From NCBI GenBank assembly GCA_934728205.1, contig CAKVEH010000032.1, positions 1-10,464 of the forward strand: 10,464 bases of DNA. Direction: 5' to 3'. The DNA is from an uncultured Helicobacteraceae bacterium (lineage in GTDB: Bacteria > Campylobacterota > Campylobacteria > Campylobacterales > Helicobacteraceae). The notes beneath the pieces are model-generated. The model did not search any database, was not told the origin of the DNA, and saw only the letters and a program-made list of their open reading frames with translations. Numbering within the stretch: position 1 is the first letter of the stretch; the number at the start of each line of letters is the position of its first letter. The position numbers and the translations under genes were made by a program. Below, piece after piece: positions 1 to 6,646 of this stretch.

Positions 1-90
1 GTGCGCTATGATTGGAGGGCAGATTCAAGTGTGATATTTGCAAATTGGCTAAATTTCTGCGTGTATCAAGATACGCCCTTTGTGCTGTGA
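1..90 (+). CDS. metA: Homoserine O-acyltransferase (MetA), 3' end only
   Basis: The first 29 codons are open from the window edge to a TGA at 88-90. The peptide has W5-R6, then F13-A-N-W-L-N18, then V21-Y-Q-D-T-P-F27. This matches the C-terminal signature of MetA-type homoserine O-acyltransferases, which usually read WRxHxxLLFxNWLNYYVYQxTPY. MetA proteins transfer an acetyl or succinyl group to the hydroxyl of homoserine, the first committed step of methionine synthesis, in the cytoplasm. The catalytic residues lie outside the window, so neither activity nor acyl donor can be judged. The protein ends directly after the TPF motif, as in the shorter MetA proteins that lack the E. coli tail. The family call is fairly sure despite the short fragment. 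No strong terminator follows. Confidence 0.82.
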   Translation: MRYDWRADSSVIFANWLNFCVYQDTPFVL

Positions 91-276
91 ATGAAGGATT
101 TTGTGCGTGATTTATAGTAGTGAATCTAACTAGATAACGCATTTGTATTATGGATTTTAGCTTTGGTTAAATGTAATCGCCATTTTATTTTCAATAAAAA
201 TACCTGTGGATTTTGGTAACTTTTGACTTAATTTTAACTTAAAGATTTAAGAAAATTTGAAATTTTTACATCAAAC

Positions 277-310
277 CTAATGTCAATTTGCTTGCTTAAA
301 TTGACATTAG
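277..310. promoter_or_regulatory. Perfect 13-bp inverted repeat over a promoter -35; candidate operator
   Basis: CTAATGTCAATTT at 277-289 is exactly complementary to AAATTGACATTAG at 298-310, with an 8-base spacer GCTTGCTT. The right arm contains the TTGACA -35 hexamer (301-306) of the downstream promoter. A regulator binding this dyad would compete with RNA polymerase. A terminator is less likely: the stem is A+T-rich, no T-run follows it directly, and it lies about 190 bases past the metA stop. The repeat itself is seen directly; its role as an operator is inferred. Confidence 0.6.
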
Positions 311-329
311 ATTCTAAAAATTTTATAAT
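301..329 (+). promoter_or_regulatory. Consensus sigma70-type promoter for the lipoprotein operon
   Basis: TTGACA at 301-306 and TATAAT at 324-329 are both perfect consensus hexamers with exactly 17 bases between them. Transcription would start near 336, giving a leader of about 29 bases with AAGAGG at 353-358 before the ATG at 365. Helicobacter housekeeping promoters normally lack a conserved -35, so the full match is unusual. The -35 sits inside the inverted repeat. Confidence 0.75.
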
Positions 330-364
330 TCTTTATAAAACACAAATGGCGTAAGAGGTAAAAA

Positions 365-979
365 ATGAAACTACGAAAAATCAAAGATTATGCAATGGTA
401 GGCGGAATCGGTGTGGCAGTGGCATTTGCCTTACAAGGGTGTGAAAACACAGGCAATAAAGATTCTCAAATTTTACAAACTTCTCAAAAAAGCGGGGCAT
501 TTGTCATCATCGAGGAGCAAGAAGATGGCACTTACAAAGTCCTAGAGGAATATCCAAGCGATGAAACTCGCGTGCTCTTAAAGTCAAAAGATGGCAATGA
601 GCGAATGCTTAGTCAAAACGAAATTGACGCGCTTATCAAACTAGAGGAGCAAAAGATTGATTCTAACACAAGCGAACTTACTAACCCAAATGGCGGTGGG
701 CTTGGGCTTGGTGGAGCGATTTTAGCTTCTGCGGCTGGCGCGATTTTAGGGAGTTACATTGGGAACAAACTCTTTAATAATCCAAACTTTCAACAAAACG
801 CACAACGCAACTATAAATCCCCACAAGCCTATGAGCGAAGCAAAAATAGCTTCTCTAATAACAAAACTATGGGCGGTGCTGGAGCGGCTAGCAACGCTGG
901 CAAAAGTGGCTACTTTGGCAATTCCAACAACAATAGCAACCAAAGAACCAAAGCCTATGGGCAAACATTTGGTGCGTAA
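365..979 (+). CDS. UPF0323 family lipoprotein
   Basis: This 204-residue protein belongs to the UPF0323 lipoproteins of Helicobacter and Campylobacter, represented by H. pylori HP0232 and C. jejuni Cj0371. The residues 45-64 (AFVIIEEQ to YKVLEEYPS), the glycine-rich hydrophobic segment around 109-133 and the stretch from GNKLFNNPN to KSPQAYERS follow HP0232 closely as I remember it. The N-terminus is a lipoprotein signal: a basic start, a hydrophobic core, and LQGC with lipidation expected at Cys26, so the protein should be membrane-anchored facing the periplasm. Residues 109-133 resemble a glycine zipper. The tail is rich in Asn, Ser and Gly and looks disordered. The molecular role is not established; motility or virulence links have been suggested for homologues. 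AAGAGG lies 6 bases before the ATG. The next gene starts 14 bases downstream, so co-transcription is likely. Confidence 0.88.
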   Translation: MKLRKIKDYAMVGGIGVAVAFALQGCENTGNKDSQILQTSQKSGAFVIIEEQEDGTYKVLEEYPSDETRVLLKSKDGNERMLSQNEIDALIKLEEQKIDSNTSELTNPNGGGLGLGGAILASAAGAILGSYIGNKLFNNPNFQQNAQRNYKSPQAYERSKNSFSNNKTMGGAGAASNAGKSGYFGNSNNNSNQRTKAYGQTFGA

Positions 980-993
980 TTGCGAGTATAAAA

Positions 994-2019
994 ATGTATC
1001 AAGGAATCTTAACGGCAATCAATCCCCAAGAACAAAGTGGTAAAATAGAACAAGCTGTCAATAGGAGACAATATGATTTCGCACTTGAGCTGTGGGAGGG
1101 CAAGGAAAGTGAGCTTGAGATTGGAATAGAAATTGAATTTGACGCAGAGAATGGCAAAGTCTTTAAAATCCGCCCAAAACCCAAACCCATAAACCCTGAT
1201 GAAATCCCTGTAACCAAAGAATCTAAGGAATGTATCAATGAGTTTTTTGCCTATGAAATGCAAGTATTAGAAAAATATAAAGATTTCACGCAAGGGCATA
1301 AACGGCTAGATTTTCTGCGTGCGCAAAGATTTATCCTCACGGCGTATAATCACCTCAACGAAATAGATAACGCACTTGCTGACGCAAGATTAAAGGGTTT
1401 AAAAGATGAGATTCTCTCTTTATATGGGGATTACGAGTCGTATAACAAAAAAACAAGTTACTCACTAGAATACAGCTTTGAAAAAATATTTCTCAATCGT
1501 CAAAGTGGCTATTTAAAGGCAGCGGAACTTATCGAAATGACGCAAAGCTCTCTTGCAAACGCTCAAGCCCAATCCCGCACGGTAAGCAGAGAACTCGAAG
1601 AAAAGGAAAGTTCATTAAAACTTTTGGGAGATAAATCCAACTCTGAAAATTATCTCTTATTGGAGCGTGAGGTAAAATCACTGCGCAAACGCGATGTAGA
1701 TTTGCTTCAATACATTGCTAAGCAAAAAGAGCTTTTAGTCAAAACCACAGAGCGTATGAAAATATTTAGAGAGACGCATTTGCAGGATTTTTCTTTGGTG
1801 TATGGCGTGATGAATAAAAACATTACCGAGCATTTTATCACGCTTTTAGACACAAAGGCGTATGATTTAGATTCTTGTTTATGGGAGCGGGCAAAAAAAA
1901 GTGAGAATGTCAAGTTATTTTTCCGTGATGCAGGCATTATAGGTGGATATAGCGTGGATTGGATAAGAAAAAAATATCAGATAAAAGCAAAGAGTTATTT
2001 AAACTACTCCATTACTTAG
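994..2019 (+). CDS. Cold-shock-like N-terminus plus coiled coil; probable N-terminal part of a frameshifted receiver-like protein
   Basis: I do not recognise a named family. Residues 1-62 resemble a small OB-fold/cold-shock domain (YQGILTAINPQEQSGKI, then FEFD-like strands). Residues 75-170 look helical, and about 175-262 is a charged coiled coil rich in Glu, Lys, Leu and Gln. Read in frame, the protein is 341 residues and ends in a 14-residue tail (from Tyr328) encoded over bases that are also open in the -1 frame, which encodes a receiver-like domain. The A AAA AAA run at 1968-1974 falls on codons 325-327 in the correct register for -1 slippage, which would give about 467 residues. The start ATG lies 14 bases after the lipoprotein stop with only a weak GCGAG Shine-Dalgarno. 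A second run, A8 at 1893-1900, also lies in the gene. Function unknown; a signalling or nucleic-acid-binding scaffold is a guess. Confidence 0.75.
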   Translation: MYQGILTAINPQEQSGKIEQAVNRRQYDFALELWEGKESELEIGIEIEFDAENGKVFKIRPKPKPINPDEIPVTKESKECINEFFAYEMQVLEKYKDFTQGHKRLDFLRAQRFILTAYNHLNEIDNALADARLKGLKDEILSLYGDYESYNKKTSYSLEYSFEKIFLNRQSGYLKAAELIEMTQSSLANAQAQSRTVSRELEEKESSLKLLGDKSNSENYLLLEREVKSLRKRDVDLLQYIAKQKELLVKTTERMKIFRETHLQDFSLVYGVMNKNITEHFITLLDTKAYDLDSCLWERAKKSENVKLFFRDAGIIGGYSVDWIRKKYQIKAKSYLNYSIT

Positions 2020-2396
2020 AATCTGTGAGCCAAAAGAAAATTTTACTTATTGGGAAATCAGAATCTGATATTAACAGGGATATGCAGGTTATTTTAAAGG
2101 TAGATTCCTGTGTGTCGGTAACTGCACAACAAAAGATGATACCAGCCTTTAATGAACTATGCACAAAAAACTATGATATTGTGATTATGGATTGGGAAAA
2201 TGAGGGGGTAAATGCTGTTGATTTTATTAGAAAGTTTAGGCAAAGTAAAAGTGATTGTTCTGTGGTTTTTATCTTAATCATACCAGAAAGCGGGAATAGT
2301 GATTTTATGATAAAGGCTAGAAGTCTTGGTGTAGAACTTTTTGTGCCATTTCATAATGCTGATTTATTAAGCGATGCCGTTAGAATGGCGATTTAA
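1959..2396 (+). CDS. Degenerate response-regulator receiver domain, probably the C-terminal part of the preceding protein
   Basis: The frame is open from 1953 (TAG at 1950-1952) to TAA at 2394-2396. Its only early start is TTG at 1959, inside the previous gene and with no convincing ribosome site. The first ATG (2082) would remove the first strand of the domain. Counting from the TTG, residues 26-145 have a receiver layout: strand KKILLIG, then YDIVIMD with candidate phospho-acceptor Asp78, then GVNAVDFIRKFR, FILIIPE and a final LFVPF. The usual early acidic pair is replaced by KSES, the Thr/Ser after strand 4 is absent, and the Lys before Pro-Phe is Val. This is therefore a pseudo-receiver or an unusually divergent one. 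The poor start and the overlap suggest translation by -1 frameshift from the upstream frame, or a gene split by an indel. Independent translation is possible but less likely. Confidence 0.65.
   Translation: MDKKKISDKSKELFKLLHYLESVSQKKILLIGKSESDINRDMQVILKVDSCVSVTAQQKMIPAFNELCTKNYDIVIMDWENEGVNAVDFIRKFRQSKSDCSVVFILIIPESGNSDFMIKARSLGVELFVPFHNADLLSDAVRMAI
1968..1974 (+). other. A AAA AAA slippery heptamer; candidate -1 frameshift site
   Basis: In the frame of the upstream gene the bases read AG[A AAA AAA]TAT, the canonical X XXY YYZ register. Re-pairing one base back leads into ATA-TCA-GAT and the receiver frame, ending at 2396. The shared open stretch runs only from 1953 to 2019, and this is the only homopolymer in it, so any natural or artefactual frame change is most likely here. 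AGGTGG at 1941-1946 could act as an upstream Shine-Dalgarno-like stimulator, but at about 21 bases it is further away than in dnaX. Downstream I find only a weak 4-bp hairpin. A real single-base indel or an assembly error would look identical. Confidence 0.5.
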
Positions 2397-2426
2397 CACT
2401 CATAAGCCCTGAGTGCTCTCGCACTC
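2397..2426. terminator. Mutually exclusive hairpins between convergent genes
   Basis: CACTCA (2397-2402) can pair with TGAGTG (2410-2415). Alternatively GAGTGC (2411-2416) can pair with GCACTC (2421-2426) over a TCTC loop. The stops of the two converging genes lie at 2394-2396 and 2400-2402. No T-run follows on either strand, so this would be a weak or Rho-assisted terminator. The right hairpin lies within the last codons of the minus-strand gene. Confidence 0.35.
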
Positions 2427-2996
2427 TAACCAAAAACTTGCATTTTTAGAATCTGTGTAATTTTGCTCTAAATTTATGTCAATTTTAATCCCAAAAGTTT
2501 CCTTTACAAAGGCATTGCTACGCACGAGCAAGCACTCACTTTTCTCCATACTTGGTGTGTAATCACTAATAAGGAAAATATATGGCTTAACTTGATAAAG
2601 CGCGTGAGATCTTGGGGCAAAAAAGGCGTGATTATTTGAAGCCATTTTGGTGTAGTAATAAAACCCGCTTGAGCGCGTATTAAGCAAGCCATTTTTGGTG
2701 CGCATAATGCGGATTTTTTCTTTGCCCTGTGATATGTCGCCATCGACAAACTTTGTGAGTTTTTTTGAAGTTATATATAACGCGTACGATTCATCAAACA
2801 TTCCAATATCTGCGTCCTTTTTGGCGAGCAAAAATCCGCGCGCTTCGACAAAATCTATAATATCAGTGCCATAATTTGGTGGAAGCTCCCTGCTAGGAAA
2901 CACGCTCGCACCGCCTAGTGTGATAAAGTTATCAGCATTAGCAACGCCTAAAGTAAAAAATAAACATACAATCTTGGCACAATTTTTCACCATCAT
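2400..2996 (-). CDS. Exported protein of unknown function
   Basis: This 198-residue protein is not one I recognise. Residues 1-21 form a Sec signal peptide: KNCAK, a hydrophobic stretch IVCLFFTLGV, and an ANA cleavage site before Asp22. The mature protein of about 177 residues should be periplasmic or outer-membrane associated. It has no further membrane span and no obvious catalytic motif. Cys155 and Cys192 could form a disulfide. The middle is rich in aromatic residues, for example GFYYYTK at 111-117. The start is supported by AGGA six bases before the ATG at 2996; a second ATG follows at once. It converges on the receiver-like gene with a 3-base gap and diverges from der with 64 bases between starts. 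It appears monocistronic. Confidence 0.75.
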   Translation of the reverse strand: MMVKNCAKIVCLFFTLGVANADNFITLGGASVFPSRELPPNYGTDIIDFVEARGFLLAKKDADIGMFDESYALYITSKKLTKFVDGDISQGKEKIRIMRTKNGLLNTRSSGFYYYTKMASNNHAFFAPRSHALYQVKPYIFLISDYTPSMEKSECLLVRSNAFVKETFGIKIDINLEQNYTDSKNASFWLECESTQGL

Positions 2997-3021
2997 AGCA
3001 AATCCTAGCCCTAAATTACGC

Positions 3022-3055
3022 TAATATATCGCTAAAATTGAATATCTCTTAAGGA
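3022..3055 (+). promoter_or_regulatory. Candidate promoter and ribosome site for der
   Basis: TAATAT at 3022-3027 is a plausible -10 box without a clear -35, typical for Helicobacter. AAGGA at 3051-3055 lies 5 bases before the GTG start at 3061 and decides that start. The region also separates der from the divergent exported-protein gene. Confidence 0.45.
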
Positions 3056-3060
3056 CTTAT

Positions 3061-4503
3061 GTGAAAAGTATCGCTATTTTAGGCAAACCAAATGTTGGTA
3101 AATCTTGTCTTTTTAATCGCTTATGTAAGCAAAAACTCGCTATCACTTCAGACATAAGCGGGACAACGCGTGATATAAAAAAGGGGATTTGCACCATTAG
3201 CGGTGAGGAGTTTTGCCTACTTGATACAGGCGGAATCGATGAAGCCCAAAACTACGAACTTGTGCAAAATAAAAAGCAAAAAAAACGCGCCAAACTTGCA
3301 AGCGAACTGTATAAACTTGTATCACAAGAAAGCCTTAATGCAGGCAAAAATGCCGACCTCGTGCTCTATGTGCTTGATGGGCAAATGGGCTTAGATGATG
3401 AAGATGTGCGCCATATTCGCACGATTCAAAGGCATAGTGCATTGTTTTTGGTGCTTAATAAAATCGATAACGACAAAATTAAAGACCAAGCGTGGCATTT
3501 TAGCTCACTTGGGATAGAGCAAATGTATCATATCTCTGTTAGTCATAATCGTGGGATAAGCCAGCTACTTAGTGGCATTGGCGCGTATTTTGGCTTAGGC
3601 GAAGTGATAGAATCTAGTGATGAGCAAAGCATTGAGGATTTTATAGATTCTTTGCCTAGCGAGGGAGATTTGCCCACACAAGAAAATACACTAGATTCCC
3701 AAATTAAAGACACAAAGCACATTAAAATTGGCATTATTGGGCGCGTAAATGTCGGCAAAAGCTCGCTATTAAACGCTCTTTTAGGACAAAATCGCAGTGT
3801 AGTGAGCGATTTGGATGGGACGACACTTGACCCTGTAAATGAGGCAATGAAACTTGATGGCTTTAATGTGGAATTTATCGATACTGCTGGCATTAGGCGT
3901 GCTGGGAAAATTGAAGGGCTAGAAAAATATGCTCTAATGCGCACAAACCAAATCCTAGAGCAATCTCATATCGCACTACTTGTGCTTGATTGTAGCACTA
4001 CATTTGTAGAGCTCGATGAGAAAATCGCCTCGCTTACACAAAAGCACAATCTTGGTGTCATCATCGTGCTGAATAAATACGACATTACCAAAGAGGACTT
4101 TAAGTCCTTAAATAACGCAGTGCGCACGAGGTTTAAATTTCTTTACTTCGCACCCATTATCTGTGTAAGCGCGCTTAACAAACGCAATATCGCAATGCTA
4201 AAAAATGAGATTCTCAAAGTGTGGCAACGCTTTGTGTATAGAATCCCAACTTCTGCCCTTAATGACCTCATAATGCGTGCGTGCGCTAAGCACCACCCCC
4301 CAAGTGATAGAGGTAAAATTGTGAAAATCTATTATGCCACGCAATTTGAGAGTTGCCCACCACAAATTAGCCTCGTGATGAATCGCCCAAATGCGTTGCA
4401 TTTCAGCTACAAACGCTATTTGATAAATTGCCTGCGCGAGGAGTTTGGCTTTAGCGGTGTGCCAATCATCATTAACACTCGGGATAAAAATGCCAAAGAA
4501 TGA
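3061..4503 (+). CDS. der: Ribosome assembly GTPase Der (EngA)
   Basis: Der is a GTPase with two G domains in tandem that acts in assembly of the 50S ribosomal subunit in the cytoplasm. Domain 1 has GKPNVGKS (8-15), SGTTRD (33-38), DTGG (55-58) and NKID (133-136). An acidic linker follows at about 181-215. Domain 2 has GRVNVGKS (227-234), GTTLDP (253-258), DTAG (274-277), NKYD (338-341) and SAL (370-372). The C-terminal hundred residues fit the KH-like domain. The second switch motif reads GTTLD rather than GTTRD, a variant I associate with epsilonproteobacterial Der. The length, 480 residues, is slightly above usual, partly from the acidic linker and a Lys-rich insert near 71-78 encoded by an A8 run (3278-3285). 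The start is GTG with a good AAGGA site. It ends 4 bases before the stop of the convergent nuclease-like gene. Confidence 0.96.
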   Translation: MKSIAILGKPNVGKSCLFNRLCKQKLAITSDISGTTRDIKKGICTISGEEFCLLDTGGIDEAQNYELVQNKKQKKRAKLASELYKLVSQESLNAGKNADLVLYVLDGQMGLDDEDVRHIRTIQRHSALFLVLNKIDNDKIKDQAWHFSSLGIEQMYHISVSHNRGISQLLSGIGAYFGLGEVIESSDEQSIEDFIDSLPSEGDLPTQENTLDSQIKDTKHIKIGIIGRVNVGKSSLLNALLGQNRSVVSDLDGTTLDPVNEAMKLDGFNVEFIDTAGIRRAGKIEGLEKYALMRTNQILEQSHIALLVLDCSTTFVELDEKIASLTQKHNLGVIIVLNKYDITKEDFKSLNNAVRTRFKFLYFAPIICVSALNKRNIAMLKNEILKVWQRFVYRIPTSALNDLIMRACAKHHPPSDRGKIVKIYYATQFESCPPQISLVMNRPNALHFSYKRYLINCLREEFGFSGVPIIINTRDKNAKE

Positions 4504-4507
4504 GATT

Positions 4508-5281
4508 CTACACTTTATGTTTTTTGGATAGTTTAGCGTTATTGTTTTGGATATTTTTACTTTGAAGTTCTTTGATTCTTGCTTGCACTTTGGTGTCAAT
4601 GACATTTTCAAAGGCTTGTTTTATGGACTGAACAAACTCTCTTTTTGTTCTGCCCTGCAGATTTTGTTTGCCTGAAATTTCTTTAAAGAACCTCACAAAC
4701 TCATCACTTGGCTCTTGTATTTCTTTTGTGATTTTGCTTTCAATTTTTTGAAGTATATCCATTTGTTGTATGTATTTTCTAATTTCACTAGGATTTATTA
4801 CTCCCTTAACAAACTTTTGCAAAAACTTCATTTCTTTATGAAAAACACCTTGCGCCAAATCTATGTGAAAAAATGGCTTTATATCCATTTCTCTTTCATT
4901 TTGGATATTAGAGAAAAAGTAATACACTATACCATTACAAAGGATTCCAAAATGACAAGTCTTAATGCAAGCAGCAAAATATCCCTTAAGTTGTCCAATG
5001 TAATCATCTAACTTAACAGTGTAATGCTTAACTTCAATAATAACGAGCGGTTTGTCATTCTCTAAAATAGCATAATCCACCTTGCTATCGTTACCCTTTG
5101 TGCCAAAACTAGCAGGGTATTGTCTCTTAAGTGTCCGCGCATCAGAAGCCTTATAACCCAAAATCTCTAGAAATGGTTCGACAAAAACACTTTCGGTATC
5201 TGCTTCACTTTTGACAAGGTCTTTTTCGCTTTGAATTTTTTGGATAAGGCGTTGAATTTTACCTATAAAATCTTGTTGCAT
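4508..5281 (-). CDS. HSDR_N-like PD-(D/E)XK nuclease-domain protein
   Basis: This 257-residue protein resembles stand-alone proteins with the N-terminal domain of type I restriction R subunits (HSDR_N; COG4748-like). The signature is TESVFVEPFLEILGY (29-43), then KVDYAIL with Asp69, then PLVIIEVKH with Glu83 and Lys85, then QLKGYF from Gln97. Asp69, Glu83-x-Lys85 and Gln97 give the expected D...ExK...Q nuclease core. It has no helicase motor and no methylase motifs, so a complete type I restriction enzyme is not encoded here. The C-terminal 100 residues are charged and helical, ending in a basic tail. AAGGAG lies 5 bases before the ATG. The gene starts 12 bases after the stop of the upstream lipoprotein gene, so the two should share a transcript. 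Defence, repair or another nuclease role cannot be decided from sequence. Confidence 0.75.
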   Translation of the reverse strand: MQQDFIGKIQRLIQKIQSEKDLVKSEADTESVFVEPFLEILGYKASDARTLKRQYPASFGTKGNDSKVDYAILENDKPLVIIEVKHYTVKLDDYIGQLKGYFAACIKTCHFGILCNGIVYYFFSNIQNEREMDIKPFFHIDLAQGVFHKEMKFLQKFVKGVINPSEIRKYIQQMDILQKIESKITKEIQEPSDEFVRFFKEISGKQNLQGRTKREFVQSIKQAFENVIDTKVQARIKELQSKNIQNNNAKLSKKHKV

Positions 5282-5293
5282 AAAAACTCCTTG

Positions 5294-6208
5294 TTACCAT
5301 TCTTTAAAAGTTTTAATATCTTTTAAGGAAAGTAGAGTTGGCTGAGAAATTTCATATTTTACTATTTGTTTAAGGTAGTCATTTCCTATAACTTCGCGTG
5401 CTTTCATTTCTAATTCACTGTAATAATATCCGCTGTTATATCTATTTGCTTCTTCAGTGGGCTCTTTTACATTTCCATTATAAAAATATAATTTCCAACG
5501 CACACTTCCACCACCAACTTCACTAATTCTAAACATTAGTAAAGGACCCAGATTCACTAAATCACCATCGCAATATGTGCCACCACCCATTTTAAAGCAG
5601 GGGACTTGAAGTGCAACTCTCTTCTTTTGAAATTCATTTTGTAGTCTTTGTCTTTCATTTTTTATAAAACTTGATTTTTCTAAATACAATCTATCTTTAT
5701 AGCTAACTACCATTATGTCCTCTTTTTCTAACCTATAAGAAATTATCTGCACATCATTATCAAGCACTTTATCTTTTTGTAATTTTTTAGCATTAACAAC
5801 TTCTTTTATTACCTTAACCTTAAAGTCATCATTGCCACTACCATTCACAGCAAAGGATTTGGTCTCTGTTAAAACAGTTTTTATTGGTTTAAAATATGGG
5901 CAATAAAAATTTCTAATAAGCTGATTCTCTCTCATAACCGTAAATGTAACCTTACCTGTTTTGTAGTCGACTATACCACCTCCAACTTCTTCTCCCATAC
6001 CACTTCGCACTTTATAACTGTTGCTCTTATTTGTTACAAAATCCATAAAATCTTTATATTTTAAGTTTTTCATACTCTTATCTTCTACAACCTTACAAAT
6101 TTGATTTCTCGTTTTCTTGGCCTCACCAAATCCTTCGGATATTAAACTGCATCCATAATACATAACTGTAAGTAAGCTAAAAAGCGAACACAACACAATA
6201 TTTTTCAT
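5294..6208 (-). CDS. Putative lipoprotein of unknown function
   Basis: The first gene of the minus-strand island operon encodes 304 residues that I do not recognise. Residues 1-20 are a signal peptide ending in YYGC, so lipidation at Cys20 is likely although the lipobox is not canonical. The mature protein has no membrane span. It contains Cys38, Cys103, Cys204 and Cys213, with a GGGTYCDG loop at 208-215 and VGGGSVRW at 231-238. A charged helical stretch covers roughly 180-197. AAGGGG lies 5 bases before the ATG. The coding sequence is markedly A+T-rich compared with der and prs, and contains no AGAWTCT. Its promoter should lie in the repeat-bearing region shared with the divergent XRE gene. 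The coupling of a lipoprotein with a nuclease-like protein is unusual, and no functional call is made. Confidence 0.72.
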   Translation of the reverse strand: MKNIVLCSLFSLLTVMYYGCSLISEGFGEAKKTRNQICKVVEDKSMKNLKYKDFMDFVTNKSNSYKVRSGMGEEVGGGIVDYKTGKVTFTVMRENQLIRNFYCPYFKPIKTVLTETKSFAVNGSGNDDFKVKVIKEVVNAKKLQKDKVLDNDVQIISYRLEKEDIMVVSYKDRLYLEKSSFIKNERQRLQNEFQKKRVALQVPCFKMGGGTYCDGDLVNLGPLLMFRISEVGGGSVRWKLYFYNGNVKEPTEEANRYNSGYYYSELEMKAREVIGNDYLKQIVKYEISQPTLLSLKDIKTFKEW

Positions 6209-6236
6209 AATAACCCCTTATTTTGAAAATCAAATT

Positions 6237-6307
6237 TACCCCATAGGATATATTAAAAAGTATTTTATCTTAGTAAAGTTAATCCCATAGGATAAATTTA
6301 TGGGGTA
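6237..6307. promoter_or_regulatory. Repeated operator-like sites between the divergent lipoprotein and XRE genes
   Basis: CCCATAGGATA occurs at 6240-6250 and again at 6284-6294, 44 bases apart. TACCCCAT at 6237-6244 is the exact complement of ATGGGGTA at 6300-6307, and CCCATA (6284-6289) also pairs with TATGGG (6299-6304). That makes three half-sites over 71 bases, in the only spacer between the regulator and the operon. The right-most half-site contains the GGGG that is the best ribosome site for the XRE gene. The layout suggests autoregulation plus control of the operon by the XRE protein. The repeats are seen directly; the binding partner is inferred. Confidence 0.65.
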
Positions 6308-6313
6308 GCGATA

Positions 6314-6574
6314 ATGCAAAAAAACTTCAGCAATGCCAGCGATGAAGAAGTCGCCTCATTTTACGCGCTAGTCTCTGCAAATGTCCGCTACTATCGCGAA
6401 AAAAGCGGAATCTCACAGCTAGACTTAGCCCTAGAAATAGGCATAAAATCCGTAGCGTTTTATTCCAACTGCGAAAACAACCGCTATGGCAAGCATTTTA
6501 ATTTAGAGCATATCTACAAACTTGCTAAGGCTTTGAATGTGCCAATTAGTGAATTTTTCACTCCTCACATATAA
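6314..6574 (+). CDS. XRE-family helix-turn-helix regulator
   Basis: This 86-residue protein is a single Cro/CI-type DNA-binding domain. Residues 24-82 match the HTH_3 pattern: NVRYYREKSGISQLDLALEI (24-43), turn and recognition helix around GIKSVAFYSNCENN (44-57), then HIYKLAKALNVPISEFF. Such proteins bind short palindromic operators as dimers. No extra sensor or protease domain is present, so any signal must act on the DNA-binding domain or its level. The ribosome site is weak (GGGG at 6302-6305) and overlaps a putative operator half-site. A three-codon ATG-GGG-TAG frame at 6300-6308 sits just upstream. The gene diverges from the lipoprotein/nuclease operon. It is followed after 72 bases by prs on the same strand, so some read-through into prs is possible. 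Confidence 0.9.
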   Translation: MQKNFSNASDEEVASFYALVSANVRYYREKSGISQLDLALEIGIKSVAFYSNCENNRYGKHFNLEHIYKLAKALNVPISEFFTPHI

Positions 6575-6646
6575 AGATTTTCATATAACTAGGTGGATTT
6601 AATTTTGCTTAAAGATTCTAAAAACTTGATAATGTAAGAGGGAAAA

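Larger units (their letters stand above)
91..364. other. Intergenic region between metA and the UPF0323 lipoprotein gene
   Basis: This 274-base A+T-rich gap has no convincing coding frame on either strand. An all-A/T imperfect hairpin at 183-199 (TTTTATT, three bases, AATAAAA) is too weak to call a metA terminator. The right third holds the long inverted repeat and the promoter listed separately. I see nothing else that can be supported between 91 and 276. Confidence 0.7.

Noticed and set aside
746..1043. Open frames on both strands over the end of the lipoprotein gene
   Set aside because: They are shadows of the 365-979 gene and have no ribosome sites. The true frame matches UPF0323.
3278..3285. 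A8 run in der as a phase-variation tract
   Set aside because: Der is expected to be essential, and the run encodes a Lys-rich segment. A-runs of this length are common in such genomes.
4198..4611. 137-codon minus-strand frame over the end of der
   Set aside because: It overlaps the conserved KH-like end of Der and the end of the nuclease-like gene, and has no recognisable motif.
4715..5011. 98-codon plus-strand frame inside the nuclease-like gene
   Set aside because: It is antisense to a frame with clear HSDR_N motifs and lacks a ribosome site.
6605..6633. TTGCTT-17-GATAAT as a prs promoter
   Set aside because: The start point would fall in or after the ribosome site at 6637-6642, leaving no usable leader.
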